Origin: Allantophomopsis cytisporea
Lineage: Eukaryota > Ascomycota > Leotiomycetes > Phacidiales > Phacidiaceae
Direction of reading: 5' to 3'
DNA: 64,000 bases
NCBI GenBank assembly: GCA_024752435.1
Contig: CP103026.1
Location: 1,054,001 to 1,118,000 of the forward strand
Every line of letters begins with the position of its first letter. The first letter of the stretch is position 1. The translations under genes were made by a program, and so were the position numbers. The notes under the pieces were generated by a model. It saw only the letters and a list, made by a program, of their open reading frames with translations, had not been told where the DNA came from and did not search any database. Of this stretch, positions 24,725-36,291 are shown in pieces.

Positions 24725-26577
24725 GAGTGACGGGCCCGGAACCGACGCATACCCCATCAACATCAACTTTGCCACACCACTTCAATTAACCATAACTCTA
24801 CAACCAACACATCAATCAATTGAACCGATATGCTGAATGAAAGCGCTATTTCGGAAGCATTAAACGCACTCAATACACATCAGTTCGAGTCGATTCGGGC
24901 CACAGCACAGCATTTCGAAGTCCCAGAGTCAACTTTTTGGCACCGGGCCAAGGGAAGACCAACCCGATATAATTCCCACCAGAACAGCCAAATACTCTCT
25001 GATTCAGAAGAGTACACTCTATTCCGCTGGATTACACATCAATCTTCGGTTGGAACACCTGTTACACCAAGCCTAGTTATAGAGATAGCTCAAAAAGTTG
25101 TAAAAAGGCGGTGCCGGTTAATCCTACTTGAAAATCACCAAGACGATGATTTCCAAACACCTACAATATCAACCAAGTAGCTTCGAATTCTCCGAAATCG
25201 GTATCCAGCGTTAAAAGATATATATTCACACTAATCAGAGTCTTCTCGTCATAAAAGAGCAACTATTACACATATTAGACCTTGGTTTGATGTATTTTGC
25301 CACCTACTTGAAGAATATGAATATAAGTCTGAAAACATCTACAATATAGATGAGACTGGGTTTTCGATTGGAGATATACAATCTACACGCATTATAATCG
25401 ATTTTAGTTAAAAGTTAAGTTATAAGGTTAGTCCTAGGAAGCAAGAATTAGTAACTATTATTAAGTATATAAGTAGTACAAGTAACTTATTACTACTATT
25501 GATTATATTTAAACCAAAATATACTAATTCTAAGTAGATTCCTAGTTCTATACCTTCTAACTGTTATTTTTCAACTAGTATAAGTAGTTAGACATTAAAT
25601 AACCTTGGTTATAAGTAGTTATATAAGGTATTTATACTTGATAGTAGTAATGTATTACAAGGTTAGTATAGAATACCAATTATAGACGGCTACTCTAGTT
25701 ACATAACTGGCAAATTCATTGCTAAATGTATTTACAATAATATTGACTTGTTTATAATGCCTCTATATTGTTCTTACTTATTACAACTACTTGATGTTGG
25801 TGTATTTAGTCTAATCAAGCAGTTTTATACTCAAGAGGTCGATCGATATTTAAGAGTATATATAACCTGTATAATATACAAATATTAGGTTGAAATACTT
25901 ATTAAGATCTGGAATAAAGCTATAAATATATAGAATATTCTAGCTGGTTGGAAGGAAGCTGGTTTAATCCTTTGTAACCTATATAGAGTATACAATATCC
26001 TTCTAATACAACTACCTAGTTGACCTTCTAGTCAACCTTCTATACTACTACTATATATACTCGATCCTTTAGTTCTACAAGGCTCCTATAAGTCATATAG
26101 TACTCAAAAACGCTAATAATGTGTTTTATAACACATTATTGCAAGCTCAATCAGCTGTTTCCTCTCCTATACATCGGTATACTAAGCAAGTAACCAATAT
26201 GATTGAAGCCTAGAATACTAAGCTTACAATCATGCAAAGGGAGCTTGAGTTATATAAGGAGCTAGTCCAGAAGAAGCGTATTTAGAAGAGAAAGCAAGTA
26301 CAGTTACAAGGTCAGTTTATATACTCTAATCAAGAGGTATTGCAGGTTGTACAGGAAGCAGAAGAAGAGACTGCATGCAAAAAAAGTCGTAAAGAGCCAC
26401 CACTAGAGTCAATTGATGTGTCTGATACACATAATGAAGAGCAGGAGTCTGATATTGCTATAGAAGAACTGGATTTGGATTTGGATGAATTAGCATAGAG
26501 TTATATATAATCAATGTAATTGTATTCAATTTTGCTGCGTCGTTACCGGGCGTGCGTCGGTTCCGGGCCAGTCACTC
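24725..26577 (+). mobile_element. Fot1/pogo-like Tc1-mariner DNA transposon, RIP-decayed
   Basis: A 1853-bp class II element. Its ends are inverted repeats of about 25 bp: the left begins gagtgacgggcccggaacc and the right end, read in reverse complement, begins gagtgactggcccggaacc; both then continue gacgca. TA dinucleotides at 24723-24724 and 26578-26579 fit a TA target-site duplication, the Tc1-mariner rule. It encodes one transposase-like frame (separate entry). The interior is AT-rich with many TA steps, and stop codons sit where Gln or Trp codons are expected, as RIP would produce. The copy cannot be autonomous. Confidence 0.88.
24830..26498 (+). pseudogene. Fot1/pogo-family transposase, inactivated
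   Basis: Remnant of a DDE-superfamily transposase that would have cut and pasted the surrounding element. The first 116 codons are open from the ATG at 24830: an N-terminal helix-turn-helix (RATAQHFEVPESTFWHRAKG) and the start of a CENP-B-type DNA-binding region. After the TAG at 25178 the same frame continues through recognisable catalytic motifs: NIYNIDETGF (first Asp codon at 25349), IIDGYS (25685) and LLQLLDVGVF (25793). All three acidic codons are in the frame of the ATG, so the central part decayed by substitution, not indels. One TAA sits where Gln is expected and one TAG where Trp is expected. The charged C-terminal tail, ending at 26498, is in another frame, so at least one frameshift lies between 25795 and about 26340. 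Confidence 0.85.
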
Positions 26578-26588
26578 TAACGTTATTA

Positions 26589-26937
26589 ACGTAACTAGCC
26601 CTTGAGCGACGCCGGCCCATAAACGACGCATTTTTCAGTATTTCATCAATATCTCATCATATCTCTACAAATACTAGTCCAAATCAGGCAGATAGATAGT
26701 TTACTATTCTCCAACTTACGCTCTACTATGTGTGTAAGCTTCGCGCTAATAGCATACAATTACGCTAAGTTACACTTGATCTCAGTAAGCTCTTATACTT
26801 GGCTTCTCTTGTACTTGACAAGAGCTCCTAGCTAGCTATAACTATAGAAAACGTCGTATACATAAGCTGGGTTCATAGTCATATAGCTTTTAAAAGGAGA
26901 AATAACTATACAAAGCGACGCATTTTTCAATAAGTTA
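26589..26937 (+). repeat. Left part of a TIR element, truncated
   Basis: After a TA it begins acgtaactagcccttgagcg and carries aaacgacgcattttt, a variant of the ends of the complete elements nearby. The following 300 bp align by eye with the left arms of the elements at 27761 and 51621. It breaks off at the next element, which starts at 26938. Confidence 0.6.
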
Positions 26938-27658
26938 ACGTGACTTATGGGGAACCGACGCATTAACCGAAGCGACGCATTTTCAAAATTTTCACTTAAA
27001 TTGACTATAACTCTATGCGCACTAGTCCATATTTGGAAGGGAGATAGACTGTTACTCTTTAGCTTCTGTTTTATATAAAGTGTAAGTTTCACGCTAATTG
27101 TATACTATTATACTAAGTTATACTTGATTTCAGTAAGCTTTTATATTTGACTTCCCTTCTACTTTCTAAGTGCTCTTACTTAGCTGTATACAAATTGTTG
27201 TATATATAGATTTGTTAAAGTTTAAAGACTATATATACAACTTGATTTTGTAGTTATATTGCTTTTAAATAGGAATATAGTATATAACTTGAAAAACTAC
27301 TTGTTTTTTTACTAAATCTTCTAATAAGTCTAGCTAAAGCAATTATAAATAGCTATAAGTTTATATACAAAGTTATTAAGGTATAATAACTATATATAGA
27401 AGACAATTTGTATACTACTAGGTAGAAGTTTTTATATAATTAAAATAGAAAAGGAAGGTATTCTGAAAATAAGTATAAATTAGTATAATAGTATATAATT
27501 AGTATAAAACTTATATATTGTATAGAGTAGAAACTAGAGAGTAATAGTACATCTCCCTACCCAATCTAGACTAGTATATATAGAGTTATAGTCAATTCAA
27601 ATAAAAAATTTGAAAATATATTGCTTTGGCTAATGCATTGGTTCCCTATAAGTCACAT
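26938..27658. mobile_element. Non-autonomous TIR element (721 bp), RIP-decayed
   Basis: Flanked by TA on both sides. The left end begins acgtgacttatggggaaccg and continues with gacgca, aaccgaagcgacgca and ttttcaaaa. The right end in reverse complement begins atgtgacttatagggaacca and continues with the same order of motifs, with several C to T changes. No coding frame is present. The centre (27217-27532) is almost identical to 53194-53509. Confidence 0.75.
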
Positions 27659-27760
27659 TATATGCCATTTTTCGACTTTTTATATACTTTATAGGAGCTC
27701 CTAGTTGACTATATAAATTGACTTATGTATGAGGTCTTTGTACCTTAATTACTTTATATA

Positions 27761-28447
27761 ACGTGACCGGCCTATAAGCGACGCATTTTTGTAATTTTCA
27801 CTTGAAGTGACTATAACTCTCGTACGCTAGTCTGAATTGGGAAACCAAGCAAGCATATAACTCCTAAGCTTCTGCTCTACAGCATGTGTAACTTACACGC
27901 TGAGTTCATACAAATACACCAAGTTACATTCAATTTCAGTTAACCCTTATATTTAGCTTTTTTTATACTTTACAAGAGCTCCTAGCTAACTATATACAAA
28001 TCGTCTTTGTATAAGCTAATTAGGGTGTAAAGACCTTATATATAAGCTTATAGCTATTTCTAGTAGTCCTAGCTAAAGTTATTAGAAGATTTAGTAGAAA
28101 GCAAGTGATTTTTCAGGCTATATGCTATATCTCTTTAAGAGTTATATAAATATAAACTCAAGTTATACATAACGTCATCTAGTCCTAATACATCTATATA
28201 TACAGCGGTTTGTATACAGCTAACTAAGAGCCTTTATAAAGAGTAAAAGAAGTAGAAAATAGCACATACTTAAAATGAGTATGACTTGATCTAGTTGTAC
28301 TCAATTGACGTGAAAATTACACATTCAATAGAGCAGACACTAGAGAGCTGTACCCTATCTGCTTGTCTGATTTGGACAAGTGCACTTGGAGTTATAATGA
28401 ATTATTGACCAAATATTAAAAATGCGTCGCTTATGGGCCAGTCACGT
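27761..28447. mobile_element. Fold-back-like non-autonomous TIR element (687 bp)
   Basis: TA flanks both sides. The left end is acgtgaccggcctataagcg followed by acgcattttt; the right end in reverse complement is acgtgactggcccataagcg followed by acgcattttt, so about 28 of 30 bases match. Similarity between the arms continues inward for roughly 280-300 bp on each side, for example the shared motifs ataactc, cttctgctct, gtgtaa, tttcagt or ttttaagt, and ctatatacaaa or ctgtatacaaa. The element is therefore close to one large inverted repeat. No open frame. Confidence 0.75.
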
Positions 28448-28449
28448 TA

Positions 28450-28700
28450 GAGTGTAAGAGAAGTAGGAAAAAGGTATATACTGAAATTGAGTATAACTTG
28501 GTGTAATCGTACTAAATTGATGTGAAACTCACACATCTAGTAGAGCAGAAGCTAAGGAACTATAATTTATCTAGCTACCTGATTTAGACTAGTTTGAGTA
28601 GAGTTATAATGAGATATTGGGACAATATTGGAAAATGCGTCGCTTCTGGTGAAGTCACGTTAATGATGTTGCGTCGCTTAGTTATGGTGAAGTCACGTTA
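28450..28700. repeat. Right arm of a TIR element with two successive ends
   Basis: Matches the reverse complement of the left arms of the nearby elements and ends aaaatgcgtcgcttctggtg followed by aagtcacgtta at 28662. A second end-like segment, tgcgtcgcttagttatggtg followed by aagtcacgtta, finishes at 28700. The matching left arm is absent. Confidence 0.6.
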
Positions 28701-30664
28701 TAAGTCATATTGAGTTGAGTTACAAGTTAATTGAGTATAACTATAGTAATTACATTCATTTTTAGTTTTCATCAATTATATCTCTACTTCCATTAGTTAG
28801 TAAATAGTATCTAGGATTCAGGAAAGGGCGTGGCGGTTCTAATCAGACTTCACCACGAATATAATCACATAGTTTATAGAGCGTAGATATGATGCTAAAT
28901 AACTATAACTAGAGTATGTTACCTGTAGTTATTAGGATTTTTGCCTCGGCATTAAATGTTGTGATTAATGGCGGTACGGAAATGATGATCTTCTGGTCAT
29001 TGGACGGACAGCTTAAAAGTATATCTGCAGAATGAGAGAGAGAGAAAGCTCATAACTTCAACTAGGACAATTTAGCTGCTTGAGAAGGCAAATGTAGTCA
29101 AAGAATGAGATATTCTTGCTATGTATGAACATTGCACTCCGTACTCCGTGCTCCGATCTCCGTATCTATTTGATCCTGTCCGGTCTCCGCTTGCTGTTAT
29201 TGTATTCGGAGCAAAGCAAGATAAGCAGTAACCGGAGCAGATCCCAAGAGTTTCCACGAAGGTTTCTTGATGTCTGTTCAATTAGACGGGAGATCTGGCC
29301 AAACTTCTAATGATATATGTACACTTGAGCCAACTTACCAGGTGCGGCTGAAGAATCATCCGGTCATGATGGATGATGCCGGAGTACAGAACCATCAGAC
29401 AGGAAGTAAAATCCATGATTTATGCTGTCAGTCAGTAGACAAGGAGCATAGTGAAATTGTGCAGCGTGTGTGGTGGTGTCTGTTAGTGATAGGTAGTCGT
29501 TTGGAAGACTTAGTCAAGTGAGAAGAACGATGATTTGCTTCATTCAGATATTCGGAGTAAGTTGTGAGGAGATATCTGGCGTCCTCCGTATTATAGCAGA
29601 ACATTCCGGTGTGAAAGAGGAATTCGAAGATAACACTCCGTGTGACAAGACGATCAGCAGTTGATGGCCGATAGGTGTATAAGGGGAGGCCAGAAGTCAG
29701 TGAGGGTGGTATTCACGATCAGCTACGAGTGCCACACACGATATCTCACCGTAAGAAGCACAAGCACACCTTCATAGAAACAGAAGCAAGATAGGACGTG
29801 TGCTAAAACACAGATATATATACACCTTCACATACAAGTCAGTTAGTCCAGTCCATCTATACATTGTCTATCCCATTTCGTACTCATCTTACTTACCTAT
29901 CTCACCTGCATTAACCTAACTTATCGTACTTGGTTGGCATCTCTCACTTTACTCACCTCATCTTATCCATAGTAATACACACATTGCCATCATCCTCTGT
30001 GTTTTACAGTGAGAAGAAAAAACGAGGAGGAGAAGAAGAAAAAGAGGTATGTTATCTATGCTCTAATACCCCGACATTGCAGTTTGGAGGGTGAATTTCA
30101 TAACATACCTACCTTATATCTCAGAACCCTGCTAAAGAGAAAGAAAGGCTTGCTTATTCGTTACCTGCTGTGCGGTCTGCCCCAGCAAGAGCATCCTGAT
30201 CTCCTTCAGCCTTCCCATCCACTTCAGCCTCACTCACTCCATCTCACCCCAGGCAAAAAGAAAGAAAAAAACTTTGGTGTTACCTCAGTCGTCAGGTAAG
30301 ATATTATACCGCACACACCACACACTACATGCCTCTCTCTCTACCCCCTTGTCAGCAAAAAATCACCCGGACTGGCTGTACTCTGGTACCCGTCCGTACC
30401 TTAAGTAGCAAGCATTGTCAGCGGCCGTCTATTCCGTACCACAGAAATTATTGTTCCGCACTCGCATTCTTATTATTGTTCGCACGCTTTCTTTCTTTCT
30501 GACTCACTCATTCACTCACTCACCCACTCTCTTTCTCAAAACACACTTGCTCCTCCTCCTCCCTTCACCAGCTTCGTTTGCTCACTCAATCACCCTCGCA
30601 GAGTGACAATGCGCCCTTAAATTACTATTTAACCCATCTACCACCCTCAATTGATCCGACAAAA
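28701..30664. promoter_or_regulatory. ARO1 upstream region and 5' leader
   Basis: Base composition returns to normal from about 28800. The last 700 bp before the ARO1 start are pyrimidine-rich on the plus strand, with runs such as ctttctttctttctgactca and ctcctcctcctccc, and look like a promoter plus 5' UTR. Short frames at 29267-29521 and 30009-30299 have no recognisable domain. An intron in the 5' UTR is possible but cannot be fixed from sequence. Confidence 0.45.
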
Positions 30665-33600
30665 ATGGCCGGTCCTACCAAGATTGCCATTCTCGGCAAT
30701 GAGGATATCATCATTGATTTTGATATCTGGAGGACCTTCGTTGCCGATGATCTCCTTAAAAATCTCGCCTCCTCAACATATGTCCTGATCACCGACACAA
30801 ATATCTCCAATCTCTATGTTCCAGCCTTCAAAGATGCCTTCGCTCAAGCTACTTCTGGTGCCGCGACTCCCCCGAGACTTCTCACCTACGAGATTCCTCC
30901 CGGCGAGAGCTCCAAGGGCCGCGAAACAAAGGCTGAGATTGAAGACTGGATGCTGTCTGAGCAGTGTACAAGAGACACCGTGATCATCGCTCTCGGAGGG
31001 GGAGTCATCGGCGACATGATTGGATACGTTGCTGCCACCTTCATGCGAGGTGTTCGTTTTGTGCAAGTCCCGACTACGTTGCTTTCAATGGTGGACTCGT
31101 CGATTGGAGGCAAGACTGCAATTGACACACCACTTGGCAAGAATCTCGTTGGCGCCTTCTGGCAACCAAAGCGCATCTACATCGACCTGCGATTCCTTGA
31201 AACCCTCCCCGTACGAGAATTCATCAACGGCATGGCAGAAGTGATCAAGACTGCAGCAATCTGGGACGAAGCCGAATTTGTAGCGTTGGAAGAAAATGCC
31301 GCATTGATGATGGAAACCATACAAAAGAAGTCTTCTGATCGTTCTAGCCGGCTGGAAGCAATCAAGGACATCTTGAAGAGAATCGTACTTGGCTCAGCAA
31401 GGGTTAAAGCCGAAGTTGTGTCTGCTGACGAACGAGAAGGTGGACTACGAAACCTATTGAACTTCGGTCACTCAATTGGCCATGCGTATGAGGCCATATT
31501 GACACCCCAAGTTCTACATGGCGAGGCCGTCGCCATTGGTATGGTCAAGGAAGCGGAACTCGCGCGCCATTTGGGAGTGCTCAAGCCTGGAGCCGTTGCT
31601 CGTCTCGTGAAGTGTATATCCAGTTATGGACTCCCAACCTCATTACAAGACAAGCGCATTCAGAAGCTTTCAGCCGGCAAGAAATGCCCAGTAGATGTCC
31701 TTCTGCAAAAAATGGCTGTCGATAAGAAGAATGATGGCAAGAAGAAGAAGATCGTTCTGCTCGCAGCAATTGGAAAGACTTACGAGGCGAAGGCCACTGT
31801 AGTTGACGACCGAGCTATTAGAGTTGTTCTTTCCTCTGAGATCATCGTCACCCCTGGTGTACCCACCGATTTGAAGGTCGAGGTGACTCCACCAGGATCC
31901 AAGAGTGTCTCCAACCGCGCTCTTGTTCTCGCTGCCCTGGGTCAGGGCCCATGCCGCCTTAGGAACCTACTTCATTCCGATGATACGGAAGTGATGTTGA
32001 CTGCCATTCATAAACTCGGTGGTGCTACTTATTCATGGGAGGAAGAGGGCGAGATCCTTTTGGTAAATGGTAAGGGTGGAGATTTGCATGCAAGTCCGAC
32101 GGAGTTGTATCTTGGGAACGCGGGAACCGCATCAAGATTCTTGACAACAGTTGCTTCACTCGCCAAGCCATCCTCTGTCAATTCAACTATACTGACAGGT
32201 AACGCGCGGATGAAGGTTAGACCAATTGGCCCTCTAGTGGAGTCTCTCCGGGCCAATGGCGTTGACGTCAAGTACTTGGAGAAGGAGAACAGTCTACCCC
32301 TTGACATCGCAGCTTCTGGAGGATTTGCGGGTGGTGAGATCGAGCTCGCTGCTACGGTGTCCTCACAATACGTCTCATCTCTATTGATGTGTGCACCATA
32401 TGCCAAGAAACCTGTCACCCTACGCCTCGTTGGTGGAAAACCAATATCTCAGCCATACATCGATATGACATCTGCAATGATGGCCACATTTGGCGTCCAT
32501 GTGATTCGATCTACTACCGAAGAGCACACTTATCACATTCCTCAAGGAATTTACCAGAATCCTGCGGAATACGTCGTGGAAAGTGATGCAAGTTCCGCTA
32601 CCTACCCTCTCGCCATCGCCGCTATCACTGGCACAACTTGTACGGTACCAAACATTGGATCTAAGTCCTTGCAAGGTGATGCACGGTTCGCCATCGAGGT
32701 TCTTCGTCCTATGGGTTGCACTGTTGAACAGACTGACTACTCCACCACCGTCACTGGTCCTCCAGTCGGTCAACTAAAGGGCTTGACGGAGGTAGACATG
32801 GAGCCAATGACAGATGCTTTCCTCACTGCATCTGTTCTTGGTGCTGTTGCCACTGGTACAACAAGAATCAAGGGTATCGCCAATCAGAGAGTCAAAGAAT
32901 GTAACCGTATCAAGGCCATGAAAGACGAACTTGCCAAATTCGGTGTCACTTGTCGTGAGTTTGACGACGGAATCGAGGTTGACGGCAGACCTTACACATC
33001 ATTGACAGCACCCGCCGATGGTGTCTACTGTTATGACGATCACCGTGTTGCTATGAGCTTCAGCGTTCTTTCCGTGATTACTCCAGTACCAACTCTGATT
33101 CAGGAAAGAGAATGTACAGGAAAGACTTGGCCTGGTTGGTGGGATATTCTGTCCCAAGCGTTTAAAGTTGAACTCGCTGGTCACGAAGCCGATAGATCCC
33201 ATGGAAGTGGAAAGACTACATCCATGCCAGATCATTCAATGTTTATCATTGGTATGCGAGGCGCCGGCAAGACAACTGCTGGTGGTTGGGCTGCGTCTAT
33301 TTTGAACCGCCCATTTGTTGACCTCGACGTCGAGCTCGAGGAGAAATGTGGCATGTCAATTCCAGATTTTGTCCGAACAAAGGGCTGGGATGAGTTTAGA
33401 ATCGCGGAGTCGAATGTGCTTAAGAGCGCTATGACCGAAAGGTCAAAGGGATATGTTTTCTCTTGTGGTGGTGGAATTGTCGAAATTCCTGAAGCACGTA
33501 CACTTTTGAATAACTTCCACAAAGCTGGTGGATTGGTACTTCTCGTTCATCGCGACACCGAATCCGTCATGAATTACTTGCAAATTGACAAGACTCGACC

Positions 33601-35427
33601 TGCATATGTTGAAGACATGATGGGTGTGTACCTCCGTCGCAAGCCGTGGTTCCATGAGTGCAGTAACTTCCAATACCACAGTCGCAGCGCCCAGGCTGGT
33701 GCACTTTCTCTCGCACGCGACGATTTTGCTCGCTTTCTTTCCATCGTTTCTGGAAAGAGCACTCATTTCGACGAGATCAGGAGCAAGAAGCATTCCTTCT
33801 TTGTGTCTCTAACTATGCCTGATCTATCAAGCGCTTTAGATATCTTACCTGCCGTCGCAGTTGGATCTGATGCTGTTGAATTACGTGTCGATCTACTTAA
33901 TGACCCTGCTGGAAGACCTGGAGTACCGACCCTCGACTTCCTGCATGATCAGGTGGCTTTATTGAGAGCAGTCGTCTCCGTCCCAGTCATCTTCACACTT
34001 CGAACCTGTAGTCAAGGCGGCCGATTCCCTGACGATGCACATGACGAGGCCCTGAAACTTTACAAGGCAGCAGTAAGAATGGCAATTGAGTATGTGGATC
34101 TTGAGATTCAATTCCCGGACTCGGTTGTTCAAACTATCGCCGAGAACAAAGGATTCTCGAAGATTATTGCATCACATCATGATACCACGGGCAAACTTTC
34201 TTGGCGAAATGGTGGATGGATTCAGCACTATAACAAAGCTCTTCAATATGGAGATATTATCAAGCTTGTTGGTGTGGCCAAGTCCATTGAGGATAATTTT
34301 GCGCTCGCAAAGTTTAAGGCTGATATGACTGTCGCACATCATGTTCCACTGATTGCTATCAACATGGGCACCAAAGGAAAATTGAGCAGAATATTGAATG
34401 GCTTCATGACCCCAGTATCACACCCGGCTCTACCATTCAAAGCTGCCCCAGGTCAACTGTCCGCAGCTGAGATTCGCGAAGGTCTTTCACTCATGGGAGA
34501 AATCGAGGCTAAGCAGTTCTATCTCTTCGGATCTCCTATCTCTCTATCGAGATCTCCTGCACTTCACAACACCCTTTTCCAAGCCACTGGCCTACCGCAT
34601 ACCTACTCTAGATTTGAAACCACTGATGTGAACGACATCAAGGAGACGATTCGAGCTGCAGATTTTGGTGGGGCTTCAGTAACAATTCCTCTCAAGCTGG
34701 ACATTGTGCAACTTCTTGATGAAGTCACGGATGCTGCTAAAATTATCGGGGCTGTCAACACAATTGTCCCTTCAGCCTCCAACGATGGCACTGTGAAGCT
34801 CATTGGTGACAACACTGACTGGACGGGGATGACGCACTCTCTTATTTCCGCCATTCCTTCAATTCGCAATGCTTCCTCACCAGCTCTTGTGATTGGCGCT
34901 GGTGGAACTGCACGTGCAGCCATCTATGCTCTTCATTCACTTGCTTACAGTCCAATCTATATGGTCTCGCGTACTTCTTCCAAGCTTGCCGCTGTTGTAT
35001 CGTCCTTCCCTTCTGCCTACAATATCGTACCACTGGGCACCACCGAAGAGGCAGAAGCGATCGAGGAAGTTCCTACTGTCGCCATCGGAACTATCCCTGC
35101 TGATAAGCCTGTAGAGCAGAACATGCGTGAGGTCCTTGCTACGCTCTTCAGACATCCCAAAGCACATAAAGAAATCCAGAGGACTCTGTTGGAGATGGCC
35201 TACAAGCCACGAGAGACAGCATTGATGAAGATGGCTCAGGATGCCGGCTGGACGACTGTTCCAGGATTGGAAGTTCTAAGTGGTCAGGGATGGTACCAGG
35301 TATGTATACTGATAGAATCGTGTAACGTGGCTCTCGACTGACTTGTAAATAGTTCCAGAAGTGGACAGGAATCACTCCCCTGTATGCTGATGCTCGTTCT
35401 GCTGTGATGGGTTCTGACAAAGAGTAA
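30665..35427 (+). CDS. ARO1: Pentafunctional AROM polypeptide (shikimate pathway)
   Basis: Cytosolic enzyme that carries out steps two to six of the shikimate pathway, from DAHP to EPSP, feeding chorismate and the aromatic amino acids. Exons 30665-35299 and 35353-35427 give about 1569 residues. Domains in order: 3-dehydroquinate synthase (about 1-390; DSSIGGKT), EPSP synthase (about 400-843; PPGSKSVSNRALVLAALG and LGNAGTASRFLTT), shikimate kinase (about 858-1040; Walker A GMRGAGKT), type I 3-dehydroquinase (about 1044-1270; ASHHDTTGKL with the expected His, and IKLVGVAKS with the Schiff-base Lys) and shikimate dehydrogenase (about 1283-1569; GSPISLSRSPALHN, VTIPLK, GDNTDW, GAGGTARAA). The ATG at 30665 gives the usual MAGPTKIAILGNE start; an in-frame ATG at 30578 looks like leader. 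All five active-site regions appear intact. Confidence 0.98.
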
Positions 35428-35657
35428 AAGTCTTGTTTAAGAGTTTAAATTCACGAGATACTTAGAAGTATTTCACCATGAGTTAGAAAGATTAGATTCT
35501 GCTAACATAATCTATTGTTACTATTTTTTCAACTCTGAAGCTAGCTACTATACACAGATCATTCTCATCGTTCATCGTACAATCCTTTTATCTTCATTAG
35601 ATCCTCCTTCAAAAAATCGTAAACGAGATCCCATGCTACAAGCAATGCTTTTTCTCT

Positions 35658-35689
<32 letters not shown>

Positions 35690-36291
35690 CATACCCCCTC
35701 TGTGATCACGTGCCAAGCCAGCTCAGACACTAAAGTACAGTGATTAAAGAGAAACAGAACCAAATGGCTTGTAATACACAATAGTCCACCAAGAGATGCA
35801 AATCGAAAGAAAATGTATAAAATAAAATGAAACCAGGAATTCTGTGCTATGCTCGCTCCACTAAGTTCCAAGAAATGAAGTCGCTTAATGCAAACAGAAA
35901 TCATGGAATTTGAACGTAAATAATTAAGAGTTGTGGTGTGCGAAAAAGGGACCGGTGGGTGGTGGTACAGGTTGGGTACTGATTGACGTCACTGTCAAAG
36001 CCTTCCCTAACAATAGTGGAATGATAAAAGTGAAAGACATTGGTAAAATCCGGACGGGAGGCAGGAGGACCCTGCATATAATCGGGCTTGTCGATGTTCG
36101 AATTGAAACCCTGGCATGGAAGCTGTTCTCAGATACGTAGGCGAGGCCATACAAGGCAATGCTGTACGGCAATGACATGCAATGTATTGCATCCACCCAC
36201 AAGTAGTGGAACGAGACGATAAACGCCGTATGTAATGTGATGGACAGTATTGATAGTAACACGAAGTACTCCATGTTCTCCATCCTCTTCA
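35428..36291. other. Convergent intergenic stretch with a poly-A run
   Basis: Lies between the 3' ends of ARO1 and the Rpn4-like gene. It holds a run of 25 A at 35665-35689. The minus-strand frame at 35924-36331 overlaps the 3' end of the Rpn4-like gene and is most likely its 3' UTR. No other gene is supported. Confidence 0.5.

Noticed and set aside
24725..28700. Reading the first repeat block as an LTR retrotransposon
   Set aside because: No long direct repeats, reverse transcriptase or integrase motifs; ends are inverted repeats with TA flanks.
30578..30664. In-frame upstream ATG extending ARO1 by 29 codons
   Set aside because: The added residues are unlike any AROM N-terminus, while the ATG at 30665 gives the standard start.
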